Source of the DNA: Lunularia cruciata
Taxonomy: Eukaryota; Streptophyta; Marchantiopsida; Lunulariales; Lunulariaceae
Direction of reading: 5' to 3'
DNA length: 64,000 bases
Assembly (NCBI GenBank): GCA_948567375.1
Contig: OX419756.1
Location: 74,104,333-74,168,332, forward strand
Position numbers and translations under genes: made by a program. Below are positions 24,361 to 36,100 of the stretch, piece after piece. The first letter of the stretch is position 1, and every line of letters begins with the position of its first letter. The notes under the pieces are model-generated. The model did not search any database, was not told where the DNA came from, and saw nothing but the letters and a program-made list of their open reading frames with translations.

Positions 24361-25899
24361 TACCAGTGAATATTTAGTGTATTGTCAAATTGTTTGGATC
24401 CCACGATAAAAAAAATAAATTTTAATCTATATTAGTGATAGAAGTTGATATGTCTTCCCAGGATGTATCATAAACTCGCACAATCATTCTCCTACACATC
24501 AACGTTATCAATCGCAGTCCCGGGGATAGATAGAGAACAATATAGAATTCAAAACAGCCTCGAAGGAAACTTTCGTTGATTAATAGGGTCCAACACTAAG
24601 AAACCTTTTATGAGATGCAGCTCTCAAGAGACTCACAAGTGAAAATCATTAATATGTGCTGTATGGTTCTTAAACACTTTAGATGTTTAATCATTGCAGT
24701 GCTGTAGGATCCATAACCTGACGCACATATTAACTAAAAGTGGAAACTCTGAATACCCTACAAGGTTGTGCACGACAACCTGGAGTTGAGTATCCTTGAA
24801 ATAACATAACTTCGGCATAATAGGATGACTGTGAAGCATGTTATTTCGAAATCTATGGGCACGCAATTCCGTCTACTGAGATGAAGAGTATTCTGAATGT
24901 GTTCGCAGCAAAAGTAGTTAATTGTGAGGGAGATGCGCACCATATGCATGTAACAAACAAACTATGAAATGCCTTGGAATTAATCAACTTGTCGGGGATG
25001 TGAAGAAAGCTTGATCGGTGCTCTGGCCCTTGTATTGGACGCTAAACTAAAAAGACATTTAAAATTCCTACGAAGTTGAAAATTTGTTTCTCTACTTTCG
25101 ACATACTTCTACAGGAATAAACGGCAGTTAATTCTATTACAAGATTACAAATCAGGAATTGGACGTATTTTCCGCTTATAAAATTGAGGGGACAGATTGT
25201 AGGGGCAAACTCGACATAAATAGTTGTATGAAAACAAAACATGTATAGCGATCGACAGAAGACTCATGAAATTTCATGGATATCTCGTCATACACCGGTA
25301 AACTTGTATGGGACAATATTTTCAACATGTTAACAATGCAGCCCGGGAAGGAGATCGAAGTCAGCAATGACGGAAAACTTTTAAAAATAGCTATCTCTTG
25401 CGCAGTTGCGTGTGAAAATCTTTTTTAAGATTGTATGGCCTATGCTCTTCCAGAACTGCGACTTGATCTATACTGTTGTATGGTACACAAACCTGCCGTA
25501 AACCAGTTTGAGTTCAAACTCCAAGGTTTAGTCCAGAGTTTCGGCCTAGTGTCATAGCGATGTGCATTACTACGAACTTTACCATCAGAGCCGATGTTCG
25601 TTGTGACGGAGGAAGTTGATCCACAGCATGTAGCAAACTATGATTAGATTTGATCAACTTGTTAAGAACGGGGTGTGTTATAGCCGATGTTGGAAATAAA
25701 CCTGCGCATGAGCTACAACAAGACGACTTCTACAAGCCAGCACCCAACTGCAATTGCAGAGCTTGTCAGACACCTGGAAGTTCCTAATCGGACGAAATTA
25801 TACCGACTTCCAAAGCAGCGATTTTGCTAACGGCGCGAAAGAGCATACACGTCAGTTCGAAGTAGATGAATGATGCCACCTTCTTGAAGTCTAGACTCC

Positions 25900-25929
25900 G
25901 ACATTCAGAAACAAATGTTTCTGAATGTC
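25900..25929. repeat. Perfect short hairpin
   Basis: Arms GACATTCAGAAAC and GTTTCTGAATGTC (13 bp) flank a 4-base loop. It lies in the segment found only in copy A of the repeat block. No function is evident. Confidence 0.85.
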
Positions 25930-26111
25930 TGCCATGATACAAAATAAAGTAACCATCGATTTTCAAGAGCACCTTTAAAGCACCTTTTCTCTTTATATCT
26001 CAAGAACAGCTAGTAAACAAGAGGAAACATGGTCATCCATCTCTACCTTCCTTTCCACAAGTTTGAAGAGTACGGACAAATGAACAGGAAAACATCCAAC
26101 ATAACATATAT

Positions 26112-27815
26112 TGGTATATGAGAGCAGAAGCAGTTCTGGGAACGGGTTATCCAGAACTCATGAAGTGCAAATATCCGATAAACCATATGTACTTGAATGA
26201 CAGTGCTAGAGTAATATTAAATCTGTAATGTAAAATGCATCGAAAGTAACCCGCAGCAAAGGCATAATTGAAACAATTAAGAATATCGGATTGACAATGG
26301 ACAGTAAAGAACATGAAATCTAAAGCAGCAATACCAACGATAGCGAGGAATAGAAAGATTGATGGAAGAGTCCGCCAGTAAAGAAGGTGAAATCTAGAGC
26401 AGCAATGCAAATGATAGCAAGAGGAGTAGGAAACGTGCTGTAGGAAGCAGTGTGCGGCCGAATATGAAGGACGTACCCTGGAGTTGGGTAGGAACACTGT
26501 AAACAAGAGAGGTCGGGGCAGGAAGCAGTCAAAGATCGAAGGGAAAATACCAGGGAGTGAATTATTAGGGGAATGGAGGAGGAGAACAAAACAAAAATGC
26601 TTGACGGATGGGGCTGCAGAAACGGGTCGAAATGTAAGAGTGTAACTAGCATGATGCGTAAGAGGACCGGATATAAAGTATATCACAACCAATGCTATGG
26701 ACACTGGAGTCCGGAGATGCTAAAAAACTGAAGGAAGCAGAAGGCGGCCATAGTAAACCTCCACGATAACACCAACGACTTCATCAGTGCCTCACATAGT
26801 GCCAAGTAGCTGAGCAATTGTCAGTACTCCTTGTCCCGAGTTTCTGCTAGAAAACTCATGAGTGCCAAGGCAAACTCGGGTGCTTCCAACAGTGCCACAC
26901 GAAATAATAAACCACCAGTGGAAGGTTACAGAAATGAACAAATGGTGCTTAAGGTCCCCCAAAAGAGCAGAAATCGGATGACCGCAGAATGTAGCCATAA
27001 ACGAATGCAGAATGTAACCATAAACTGAATAGTGAACAAGAAAAGAAAGAAAATAAAATCAAAAGCATGAGAGTGTGAGTGATTGGAGACATCCCTAGAA
27101 AATGCCTGCCAGGACAACATCTATTAGTCTTCACAGCAAGTAAAACCAGAGAGCGAACCTCAAAGAACCCAGGAGGAGTGAATAGGAAAACAAAGGAATG
27201 AGCAAAGTAAGTTGAGTGTAAAACTGACAGCGGGAGAGCCAGAGAGCCTAGAGTAAGGCAGAATGGACAGGCATACAAAGGCGGAACTACCGAGGGAGAA
27301 CGTACTTTGACCTAGGCAAGAACGATGACCTAAACAAGTAGAAAGCAAAAGAGAGGGGAGAGGGTTTCGGAGGGAAGGATGGCCTCGGGAGTTTAGAGGC
27401 ATCGGGAATTGTGAAGGAAAGGAGCTATAGGGTTTAGGCCACGTGTCAGCCTATCAACAGAAGGGGTATTATCAATATATCCTGATCAACCGGAGAGAAC
27501 AGATATACCAAAACGCGAAGTAATGCAAGGAGTGAAATAAACAAGCTGTAATTGAAGACCCACAAATCAAAAGTAAACTAAAACAACAACACAAAACAGC
27601 AGATGTGAGTAGGGGCGAAGGGGAAGGGAGTGGATAGTCACTTGTCTGAGAATGAGGGAAGCGTTAAACATGAGACATATGTTTATAGGTAGATGAGAAC
27701 AGAAGCTGTTCTGACCAGTGCCTAAATAAAAAGTCAAGAAACAGTCCTGATCACCGGTATGGTAAACAAGCCTAGAGTGAAAACTACTGGTGGGCTCGAA
27801 CTAGAGCTCCCCAGC
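26112..27815. mobile_element. 1.7-kb insertion of unknown family flanked by 17-bp direct repeats
   Basis: The 17-bp sequence TCCAACATAACATATAT occurs at 26095-26111 and again at 27816-27832. Copy B of the block is continuous at this point and has a single site (about 41298). This is the footprint of an insertion with target-site duplication. The insert is purine-rich on the plus strand and keeps long minus-strand frames open, but none resembles a known protein. It has an internal imperfect tandem repeat near 26304-26420. A rearranged, shorter derivative lies at about 49265-50035. A long duplication like this is typical of LINE-type integration, but no LINE proteins are seen. Confidence 0.65.
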
Positions 27816-30800
27816 TCCAACATAACATATATGCTCAGTCCAAACTTGATTTCCTGTGTATGAGCAAGGTGCGCGATTCCTGACTTCGTTCAGCTTCTAT
27901 TCTCCACAGACGATTTTGCCGACTAGAGCTTTAAGTGTGTGGGTCCATTTCTTACTAAGAGCGTAAGAAGACAGGAAACCTAGATCCTGCAGAATAGTTA
28001 CGTCTTACGTCCAAACTTGATTTCCTGTGACTAAGCAAGGTGACTATCCCTGAGTTTGTTCAGATTTTTTTTTCTCCACGGACAATCTGCCAACTAGACC
28101 TTTAAGTCTGTGGGTTTCTTACTTACTAGGATTGTAAGAAGACAGGAGTGCTAGATTCTCCAGAATAGTTACATCTAGGTTGCTTAAAATCTACTGTAAT
28201 GCTCTTTTTGTCATGATGATGCGTGATTCAGGAGGGAATTCAAGTCTCTAATCTGACCTTATAAAGTACTTGGTTAAGAAGGATTCGCAGAACAGTGCCA
28301 CTAGAATGGTTCTCCTGTCTTGTAGGAAGAGCAACAATTATCCACGGCACATTCCAGCTCTTGAAGCCCACCACCTGATCCGACTCGGTAAGTATAACGT
28401 GACTCAGATCAATGTGTGTTTTGTTCTAAGGTTGATCTTGTCAGCTCCGATCACTGGAAAGAAATCTCAGCTGTGGAGTCCACAGCTGATTCAAGTTTCA
28501 CGACTAGCAGTCTTAGATAACACGACACTAAAACCCTAAACTGGGCCATGCATACTTGGGCGTGGTAAACGATCTTACCATTCCCCACACAGAGAAGCTT
28601 CCGTCCCACTCAAAATGCGCTTCTAATTTGAAGAAGAACTCACTGGTGCCCTGGATATGGGACACCCCCTTCAGAATTAACCATCTCTTGCTAAAGGAAA
28701 AGTTCCAGAGCTGGAGAAGTTGAGCATTAGACGAATATGATGGTCTAATAGGACTTTAGATTCAAAACTTTTATCACCTAAGCAGAGCCCAAGTATTGAG
28801 GAATTACCGTAATAAGAGCAACTGTCCCCTTTATATTATTCAAAGCAGATTCCACTGGCAGCTCCTTTGCTTCTTGCCGATTACAGGAATACAAGCCACC
28901 CTGCAGCAGAGCATAGCTACACAAGCACACGCACAAAACATTCAACTGGTAATATAGAGTTCACAAAGGCTAAAACGCTCATGATACAAGAGGACCTCCC
29001 AGAAGATTCTGCATGCCACGGCTTAACAGGCTTATCTTGGAAAACTAACAGTGTGCATTATGTCAGAGGACAGTTCTTAGCAATTTCACTTAATAACTCA
29101 TGACGGAAAAAATAGCACAAGGATGTTACCCCGGCCGGATGTTGTCACGACCCTCATCAATAGTGGTACCAGCACGCTCCGCACGATACAATGAGCATCC
29201 ATCCATGAGCCCTTGATTCACTGGCATCTGGTCAAGCACATCACCACATCAACTCCTGCAGCAGAGCAGCACACAACAACGTCATCAGCTCGTCTCTACT
29301 CAGTTTTCTCCAATCATCTGCCCGCTTTTCCACTTATTTTGCACTCTCTTTGACTGAAAAGATACAGTAAGAAACTCGTCTTAGATTCGCTGGTCATGCT
29401 CGGTATATGGTTCCCGACAAGGATAGTCGGTAAGATTATGAATTCAAACTTTCTGCGAGCATGTTTCAGATGCAGTCAAAGATATACTGCTAGGTTACGA
29501 AAATAGATTTATTTCCAGAACTAATCTCCCGCAAGTTCCACTGTAATATCCTGCGCAAAGTCGAGGATAATCAAACTTTGTTGCGAGACAGGTCATGACT
29601 ATCATAAGAAACAGAGACACTCACTACGAGTAAGGAGTACGTCGTAACGAGGGTCCGTATTCGACAATTATATTGAGTCATAAGCACTGCATGGAAACAA
29701 CGAAAGCTGTTTTAAAGCTTACAAATTATACGCCTTCGTCTAAAGAAAGAAGAAAGAGCAGGAAAACAGGTCTTCATACTCCGAATTTGGTAGAGAAGAC
29801 CAAATATTCCTTCCGAGCATCTGCGTACACTAAGAAAGAAGGCCGATTGAGCTACGTCATAGATTGCACTTTGATTTCAGTACTGTTAGAATTCATGCCC
29901 TCTTTCATTGGGTTTCCTTGGTACCCAACTGCTCGTACATTTGGTAAAAGTATATATATTTGGTATAAACTCATTGAATGCCAACTTTGAGTCTCATTCT
30001 GGACTCTTCAACTCCTGGCCGGGTTAGCGTCTTTCTAATATTGTCATTGGTACATAGAATTGTCATTTCGTTTCAAACAGTTGTGGTTCAGCCAGTGCCC
30101 TAGGAAGGAACCCCCGGAGAAATATCCGCAACCGAATGTATGCAAAATTGGAGGTAAGTACCATCCTCCGAGAACCCGAATCTAAAATTTTCAACATGAC
30201 CTCTCGAATTTGACGGAAACCTTAGAGGAAATCCTCTGCAAATTTTCAAAAATGAAAACATCGAATCAATCAATCCATGACTCGAAGGGCTGGCAATAGG
30301 TCTGTCTGTTCTCGCCTGTGAAACTTTTGATCACACTGCTCCGTTTGGACGATATCTCCGAATAACCTACAAATGCATCCTCGCGTGATCCAGTGTCTGC
30401 AATATGATAAACCACGCAAACACCAGAGTCAGAGTAACCACTATCGTCTTCCTCCCCACGGTTTCTCCATCTTCAACAAGAACTCTTCTCCGCTCTCCAC
30501 AGTAGCGTCTGCTCCCGATGAAGCACATCGATCGCAACCACCAGTGCTGCGCTGCATCAGTGGTTTTGCTAAAACAGCTAATTGCCCTGTAAACCGCCAG
30601 GGAAGGAAGGATACGACACATCTTACGGAGTCTTGCTCAAAAACATAATTCCTAATTAATTCATAATTCATAATTCTAACTCTTAAAACGTATGAATACT
30701 TCAGAATTAACCAAGAAAGGATAGTCAAGGTACTGTACTATTGTCGATTGAGATCTAGCCACAAAGATGAGCTAAATATTACAATCGAGAACTAGGAATC

Positions 30801-31219
30801 AACTGTAGAGGAAAAGGACGTGTTACCATTACAGTTGTCTAAATTGATAAATACGTTTCGTTTAGTTATACGGGATTTGGTTTATGTTCATAGTAGAACT
30901 GTAATAAAGCGAGTATAAATTGCAAGTTACTTCTTCAAATGGGTCTGCTCTCTCACAGCGGGACACGTAACTTGGTATTCAAGAGATCTATTTTGTCTTT
31001 ATAGAAGATAAAAAGTAAAGAGAATTTTAGAGAATGAAAACATTAAATTGACTCTAAAGAGCAATACTCTTAATCAGGTTATACATCTTCATAGTAATAA
31101 AGTGTATGAACTCGGTTTCATTGAGGATGGTAAGGACTAATTTGAGCGGTTTTGAGTGATAAAGTTGTGGAAGAACTCTAGAAGGATGTGCCCAATGTCC
31201 TGCTAGGCAAAAATACATC

Positions 31220-32339
31220 CTAATTATTATAATGCAACATTCAAAGTAAATATAACACCCTGGAGCAGTACATATTTTCAAGTTATGATGATTTTGATGT
31301 TCTTACATTGGAATGTCAGTAGGCAAAACTTCCTCGTGAATAGTACTTATCAAAGGTGTAAAAAGAAGTGCTAAACATTGAGGATGAATATGTTAAGTAT
31401 TCTCCTTAATCTGGACTTGAATTGAATAGCTTCCGTATCTTGCTAAATGTTGACCTCCTTCACTACTTTTCGGAAAATTTGATAGATTACTTTCTTGTTT
31501 TGTTCTTTGAATAATGAGAGTTATGAAAATTTTTAAACGAGAAACTAAAAGCAAAGGAAATTTATGTGGCCTTCTCTAACCTGTTAAGAACCACCTGCCC
31601 ATAATTCTTTTAAACCTATTACGTGGTTAGTATCTGATGAAAATGGAGGGTGAAGAGGAATTACGTGTCGAATATTACTTTATATAGTACCAGATTGAGA
31701 AATGTATTTCAAATGATTCGCGTCAATAGTCAAAATATTGATGCTCAATCTTCATGACTAGATTCCTCCCAAATCAATCGCTAAAATTTTCTTGGATTCG
31801 TTTCAAAGAAAGAGGTCCATGTGAAAACGAGAACACTCAATATTTATTTCTGTAGTGGTTGGTCTACCACAATGGGAATGGGGAAGATTCAAAGTTTGAC
31901 CTATCATACAAGAGGAGGCAAAGAGGGACACGATAAGCATTACGGTGAGGGTGTAGACATGTGGACTTCCTTTGTTCACAGGATGATCATGGTTGAAAGT
32001 AGACTACGAGTCTTATCCTTCACGGGTCTTGTTTCTGTTTCTTTCTTGGTCGTTTGGGACTGGTGGGCCTCGCGCTCGCGCATTTTGTTATGCCTTGATT
32101 CCTTTCCCCTGAACTGCGGGCCCCGGTAGAGTTATCACTGCACCGGGAATCAAGAGTTTCTCTTGATTCACAGTAGCAGAGTTAGGGTTTTCTCTCCTGC
32201 ACCATTTAACGATGTCATTGTTAGCAGAGCGTGATCCGCTCTCGTACCTGGGTACAGAATAGTGAGCTTTGCAATTTCTTGTTGTAGCTCCTCTCGCGTT
32301 GCAAGCTTGGATGGGGTGTTCCTTCTCGATCGGAGGCAT
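31220..32339. other. Unique sequence upstream of HNL1, no gene recognised
   Basis: No frame longer than about 105 codons and no domain is visible. From about 32340 the sequence starts to match the 5' flanks found at 48.65-49.03 and 58.5-58.85 kb, which marks the start of the duplicated HNL unit. Confidence 0.5.
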
Positions 32340-33142
32340 CGGGAGGAGAGAGCTGCTGAACTGTTCTACTGTCTCAAGTTGAGAGTTTCATTAGCTGCTT
32401 TCCCCTGTTTTGCTAGCCTCGTAATGGATAGGCACGAATCGCCAGTTTATGCTTCGAACTCGTGATAAGGAAGGGCGAGGGACATGGCCATCATCGATCT
32501 AAATTGTTTGTGAGAGTGGGAACAGACTCAGACTGCTGTACTATCTGAGGACAGGCAGATGGCGTAACCCCAAACTTGTTGCATTATTGGGGGAACCTAG
32601 GGTTGAATAGCAGCGACCAGTGAGAAGTTGACATCGTTAGCTAAGAAGGTGGAAGAGGAGACAATCGGGTGATCCTGTGGGACTGAGTTTTCTTATACTA
32701 CTGCCTGAAACAGGTAACTTTCTCAACATGCAGTTCATGCAATCCAAAAGTTTCCTCAGAAGACTCTTTGTTGAAGAACGAGGGTTTGTGATCGACACGC
32801 TTGTGACCAAACTGATCGTTCTGAGTTGTGTGCGACCCAAACTGATATTGAAAATTCTCAGGCTTTCCTTCTTTGGCTTCCTTTAACACACTATCCCCAT
32901 ACGTTTAAAGTTGTCTGCGTCATGTCCCATAGTACGTAGGGCGGTTCCGGTGCGAAGGTTTGCTGTATCTTTTCTGTCCAGTCTGCCAATTTCAGTTCTC
33001 TTGACTGGTTTAGTTCTGACTAGTTGACATGAGACAGATGTTCGGGGATAGCTCCCGGTATCTATTTGAAGATGATGAAATCGTTGCCAATTTGTAAACC
33101 GTCGAGTTGATTACTTTTATTTTCTGTAAGTTCAGTGTGACA
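32340..33142 (+). promoter_or_regulatory. HNL1 5' flank and probable leader with a 5'-UTR intron
   Basis: This region is conserved in the flanks of HNL2 (58140-58850, inverted) and in a palindrome at 48.65-49.03 kb. A donor-like site (AAACAG/GTAACT, near 32711) and an acceptor-like site (TTTTCTGTAAG, near 33130) just before the start codon suggest a leader intron of about 420 bp. Equivalent acceptors precede the ATG in HNL3. No TATA box stands out. Transcription start and promoter limits cannot be fixed from sequence alone. Confidence 0.4.
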
Positions 33143-36100
33143 ATGGACATACCGTCAAGCAGTTCTACCCCACGAGATTCTCTACCTTCCCGCCAAGAGA
33201 ACATCAAGGTATGTAAGTGCAAACCTGAGTATGAGGAATAACTTCTATCCATTGTGGATGTTGATTAGATTCCGCCACAATGATTCAGCTATGTTGACAA
33301 ACTCCGAGTTACTCTGTTATAGGCTTCAATATTCTCTTGGTCAATTAGCATTTCAGGACTGAAACGACCGGTAGGTTGTCGTACGAGTAGATACTATTGA
33401 TCCCCCTGAGGAGAGTTCCAGACGTTGCTCACAGAGTTGTGAGAGTGTTTGAAACTTAACCTTTCAATTCATATCATTTTGTCTACGTTTGCAGCGGCTC
33501 CAGATCGATTCACCGAGAACAGGTTCTCAAGAGCGGGACCTTGGTATCATGAAGGTAAATCTTAAAGTGACTCAAAATCAAGGAACAGGCATGTGCCAGA
33601 ATGTCGGCTGATGGTTAATAACTACTTGCTTGATTACGTTTCAAGCTAACTATCTCGGTGAGAAATTTACAGGGAGTAGGAGGCTCTTGTGTTTTGACAT
33701 TGCTACACTTCTAATTTTCTGTATTTGTCCATTTTTCAGTTGAGCGATTCCGTGTTGTTAGTGTACGACCCAGCAGTACCGCAGGTCGACGTTGTTTTCT
33801 TCCATGGCCTCCAACATGAGCATCCTGGTGGGCTAGATGTGCACCTTTCGACTTGGACCTGCAAACATGACTCGAAGACAATCTGGCCCCAACGATGGCT
33901 TGAAGAGCAAAGTGCACGAGTCTTCTTCATCAAATATGATGCATGTTTACAAAAGACCGATTCGACGGGGAGAATGGATTTAACGATGATAACTGAAAAT
34001 CTGTTGAGAGAACTCGGTTGGACATTCCTTAGAGGACAAAAGTCGTCGAACACTCTCCGACCCATTATCTTGGTCGGACATAGTTTTGGGGGTCTTGTTA
34101 TTAAGCAGTTATGCCTTCAGGCGGCAGAGCGGAAGTTTATTGCATCTGGAGACACATTTGAACAGAAATTGCTAAGAAGCATTAAAGGGATTCTGTTCTG
34201 TGGAACTCCCCATTCAGGGTCGGAAATGCTTGCTGGCATGGCAAAACAGATCATGAGCAGGAGTCCTTTGTTGCCATTGGTGGAGTTGTTGAGCACCGAG
34301 GGGGCCAGGCAACGCGAGAAATTCCGCGCATTTGCGAGTGAAGCAAATTGGGAGATTTTCAGTATTGGAGAAGCTTTTCCTACAAAAATGAAAACCAGCA
34401 GATTCCATATGGTATATTATAATCTACATAAAGTAAAATCTGATTCAATGAACGAGTTTTATATTTCTCATAAGAATAAACTCCCTACTAATTACGAAAT
34501 AAGAAATGCGTTTTTAATGATCCAGTTTTCGCAGGTCGTCTCGCTTGAGAGTACTATTTCCTGCACAATGGCTTAGTCTAAGACAGACAATGCGAGGACT
34601 ATCTTAAGTATTCATGTGTAAATCTTGCATGTGTAGGTCGCAGGTGGAAGCTCAACCCAGATGATTGTTAAAGACGCATCTGCACGGTTCGGACCAAATC
34701 ACATCACGGTGGCTGCAGATCACTTGTCATTGTGCAAACCAGAGAGCAAACAATCGAACATGTTCCAGCTCTTAGTCCAGTTGATCGACCGTGCTAACGT
34801 GCAGCAACAACAGGTATTGGAGTTCGTTCATATCTGTTGTATGATCTCAATGACATCAGGAATCACGACCTGTGTGCACAGTTTCTAAATTCCACTTCCC
34901 TCGAACTTTTGTTGCAGGTGCAAGAAACACCAGCTCCCTGTGCAACTACGCAATTCTCTGCGAGGCGGAGGCAACCAGTCACAAGGTACCCAGTGGGTAC
35001 CGAGTCGCTTCTGGAAACCGTTACGGCAGAAATTGTGGAGGGGCGGCGTCCGTTTATTGGGTTTTGTGGGATGGGAGGAGTTGGGAAGACCACCCTTGCA
35101 AAGTTACTCTACAATAACGTCAATGCCCGGTTTGAATACGCTTGCTTCGTGTACACAGTGAAGGGGATTCCAGGGGGCAAGAGAAAGGTGAAGGAGGAAG
35201 TCTGGAATCACATGATTCCTCATCCTGGAGGTGATTACAACGAAAGCAGATGGGATGAGATACTGGGGAAGAAACTCCTTGTCATCTTTGATGATGTCGA
35301 GAAAAGAGAAGATGTAGAGTTGTTGGAGGAAATAGCTCAAGAGAATGACGCCCGGGGAAGTTGTTTCGTAGTCACAAGCCGAGATGAAGGGCTTTTCGTC
35401 CTATTCGGCGACCAGATATATGTCTGTCGAGTACCACTTTTGGGAAGTGAAGATGCAAGACAGTTGTTCATTACACATGCTTTTCCAGGCAAGAAAGAAC
35501 CTCCAAATGAGTTGTTCATTACACATGCTTTTCCAGGCAAGAAAGAACCTCCATATGAGTTGAAGGAGATAGTAAAAGAAATTGTGGAAGGATGTAATGG
35601 ATTGCCCTTGACCCTAGAAGTGATAGGACGTTTAGTGAGAGGGGAAACAGACGAACGGATGTGGGAAGAAATTTCCGAAGCTCTACAAGCAGTAGACTTA
35701 AAAGCCGTTTGACTGGAGGAGGATGTATTCGACAAGCTAAGGGTGAGTATCGACAATCTTGGAACAGAGGAGATGGAAATGTTTCTTGATGCGGCGGCTA
35801 TATTTAAACCCCGTGAGTATAAGTCTTCTGGCACGCGTCGCGATTTTCCGGAGTCTTGGAGGAGTTTTAGGTGGTTTAGCTCTGAAGAGGTGATGGCGGC
35901 GTGGTCACGTATGTACGGCCTCGCAGACACCAGATGGCAAGTCTTGGTAGATAGATGTCTTGTGTATAGTGGAGAGTTGGATAACTGGAACGGTGAGTTT
36001 GAGCCTCGAATGCACGAGCCTCTTCGAACTTTGGGCATCAGAATTGCACTGGAGAAAGGTAGAATTATTGAGGGCAATCCACTGGATGGTAACTACAAGG

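Larger units (their letters stand above)
24361..31219 (+). repeat. HNL-downstream repeat block, copy A
   Basis: This long stretch aligns with 39890-45030 (copy B), in part with 61655-63240 (copy D) and 49118-50617 (copy E), and inverted with 50676-52700 (copy C). Relative to B it carries an extra segment of about 450 bp (about 25485-25980) and a 1.7-kb insertion (26112-27815). No gene is recognisable. Short frames recur in the copies, for example 30373-30648 plus, also at 43976-44240 and 62302-62538. They may be remnants of exons but match nothing I know. It ends near 31219, where homology to B stops. Confidence 0.75.

Noticed and set aside
26147-26704. 185-codon minus-strand frame rich in hydrophobic residues
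   Set aside because: It lies in the purine-rich insertion; the residue mix follows from base composition and an internal tandem repeat. No membrane-protein family or splice pattern is recognisable.
27790-27815. B-box-like GGCTCGAACTA sequence suggesting a tRNA gene or SINE head
   Set aside because: No matching A-box, no cloverleaf, and the match is imperfect.
33736-34065. 109-codon minus-strand frame
   Set aside because: It is antisense to the hydrolase exon of HNL1, whose plus-strand frame is conserved in three copies.
35735-35745. Strong splice-donor-like AGG/GTGAGT within HNL1 exon 5
   Set aside because: Downstream codons match the conserved NB-ARC continuation and read in frame to the conserved donor at 36100, so the site is coding.
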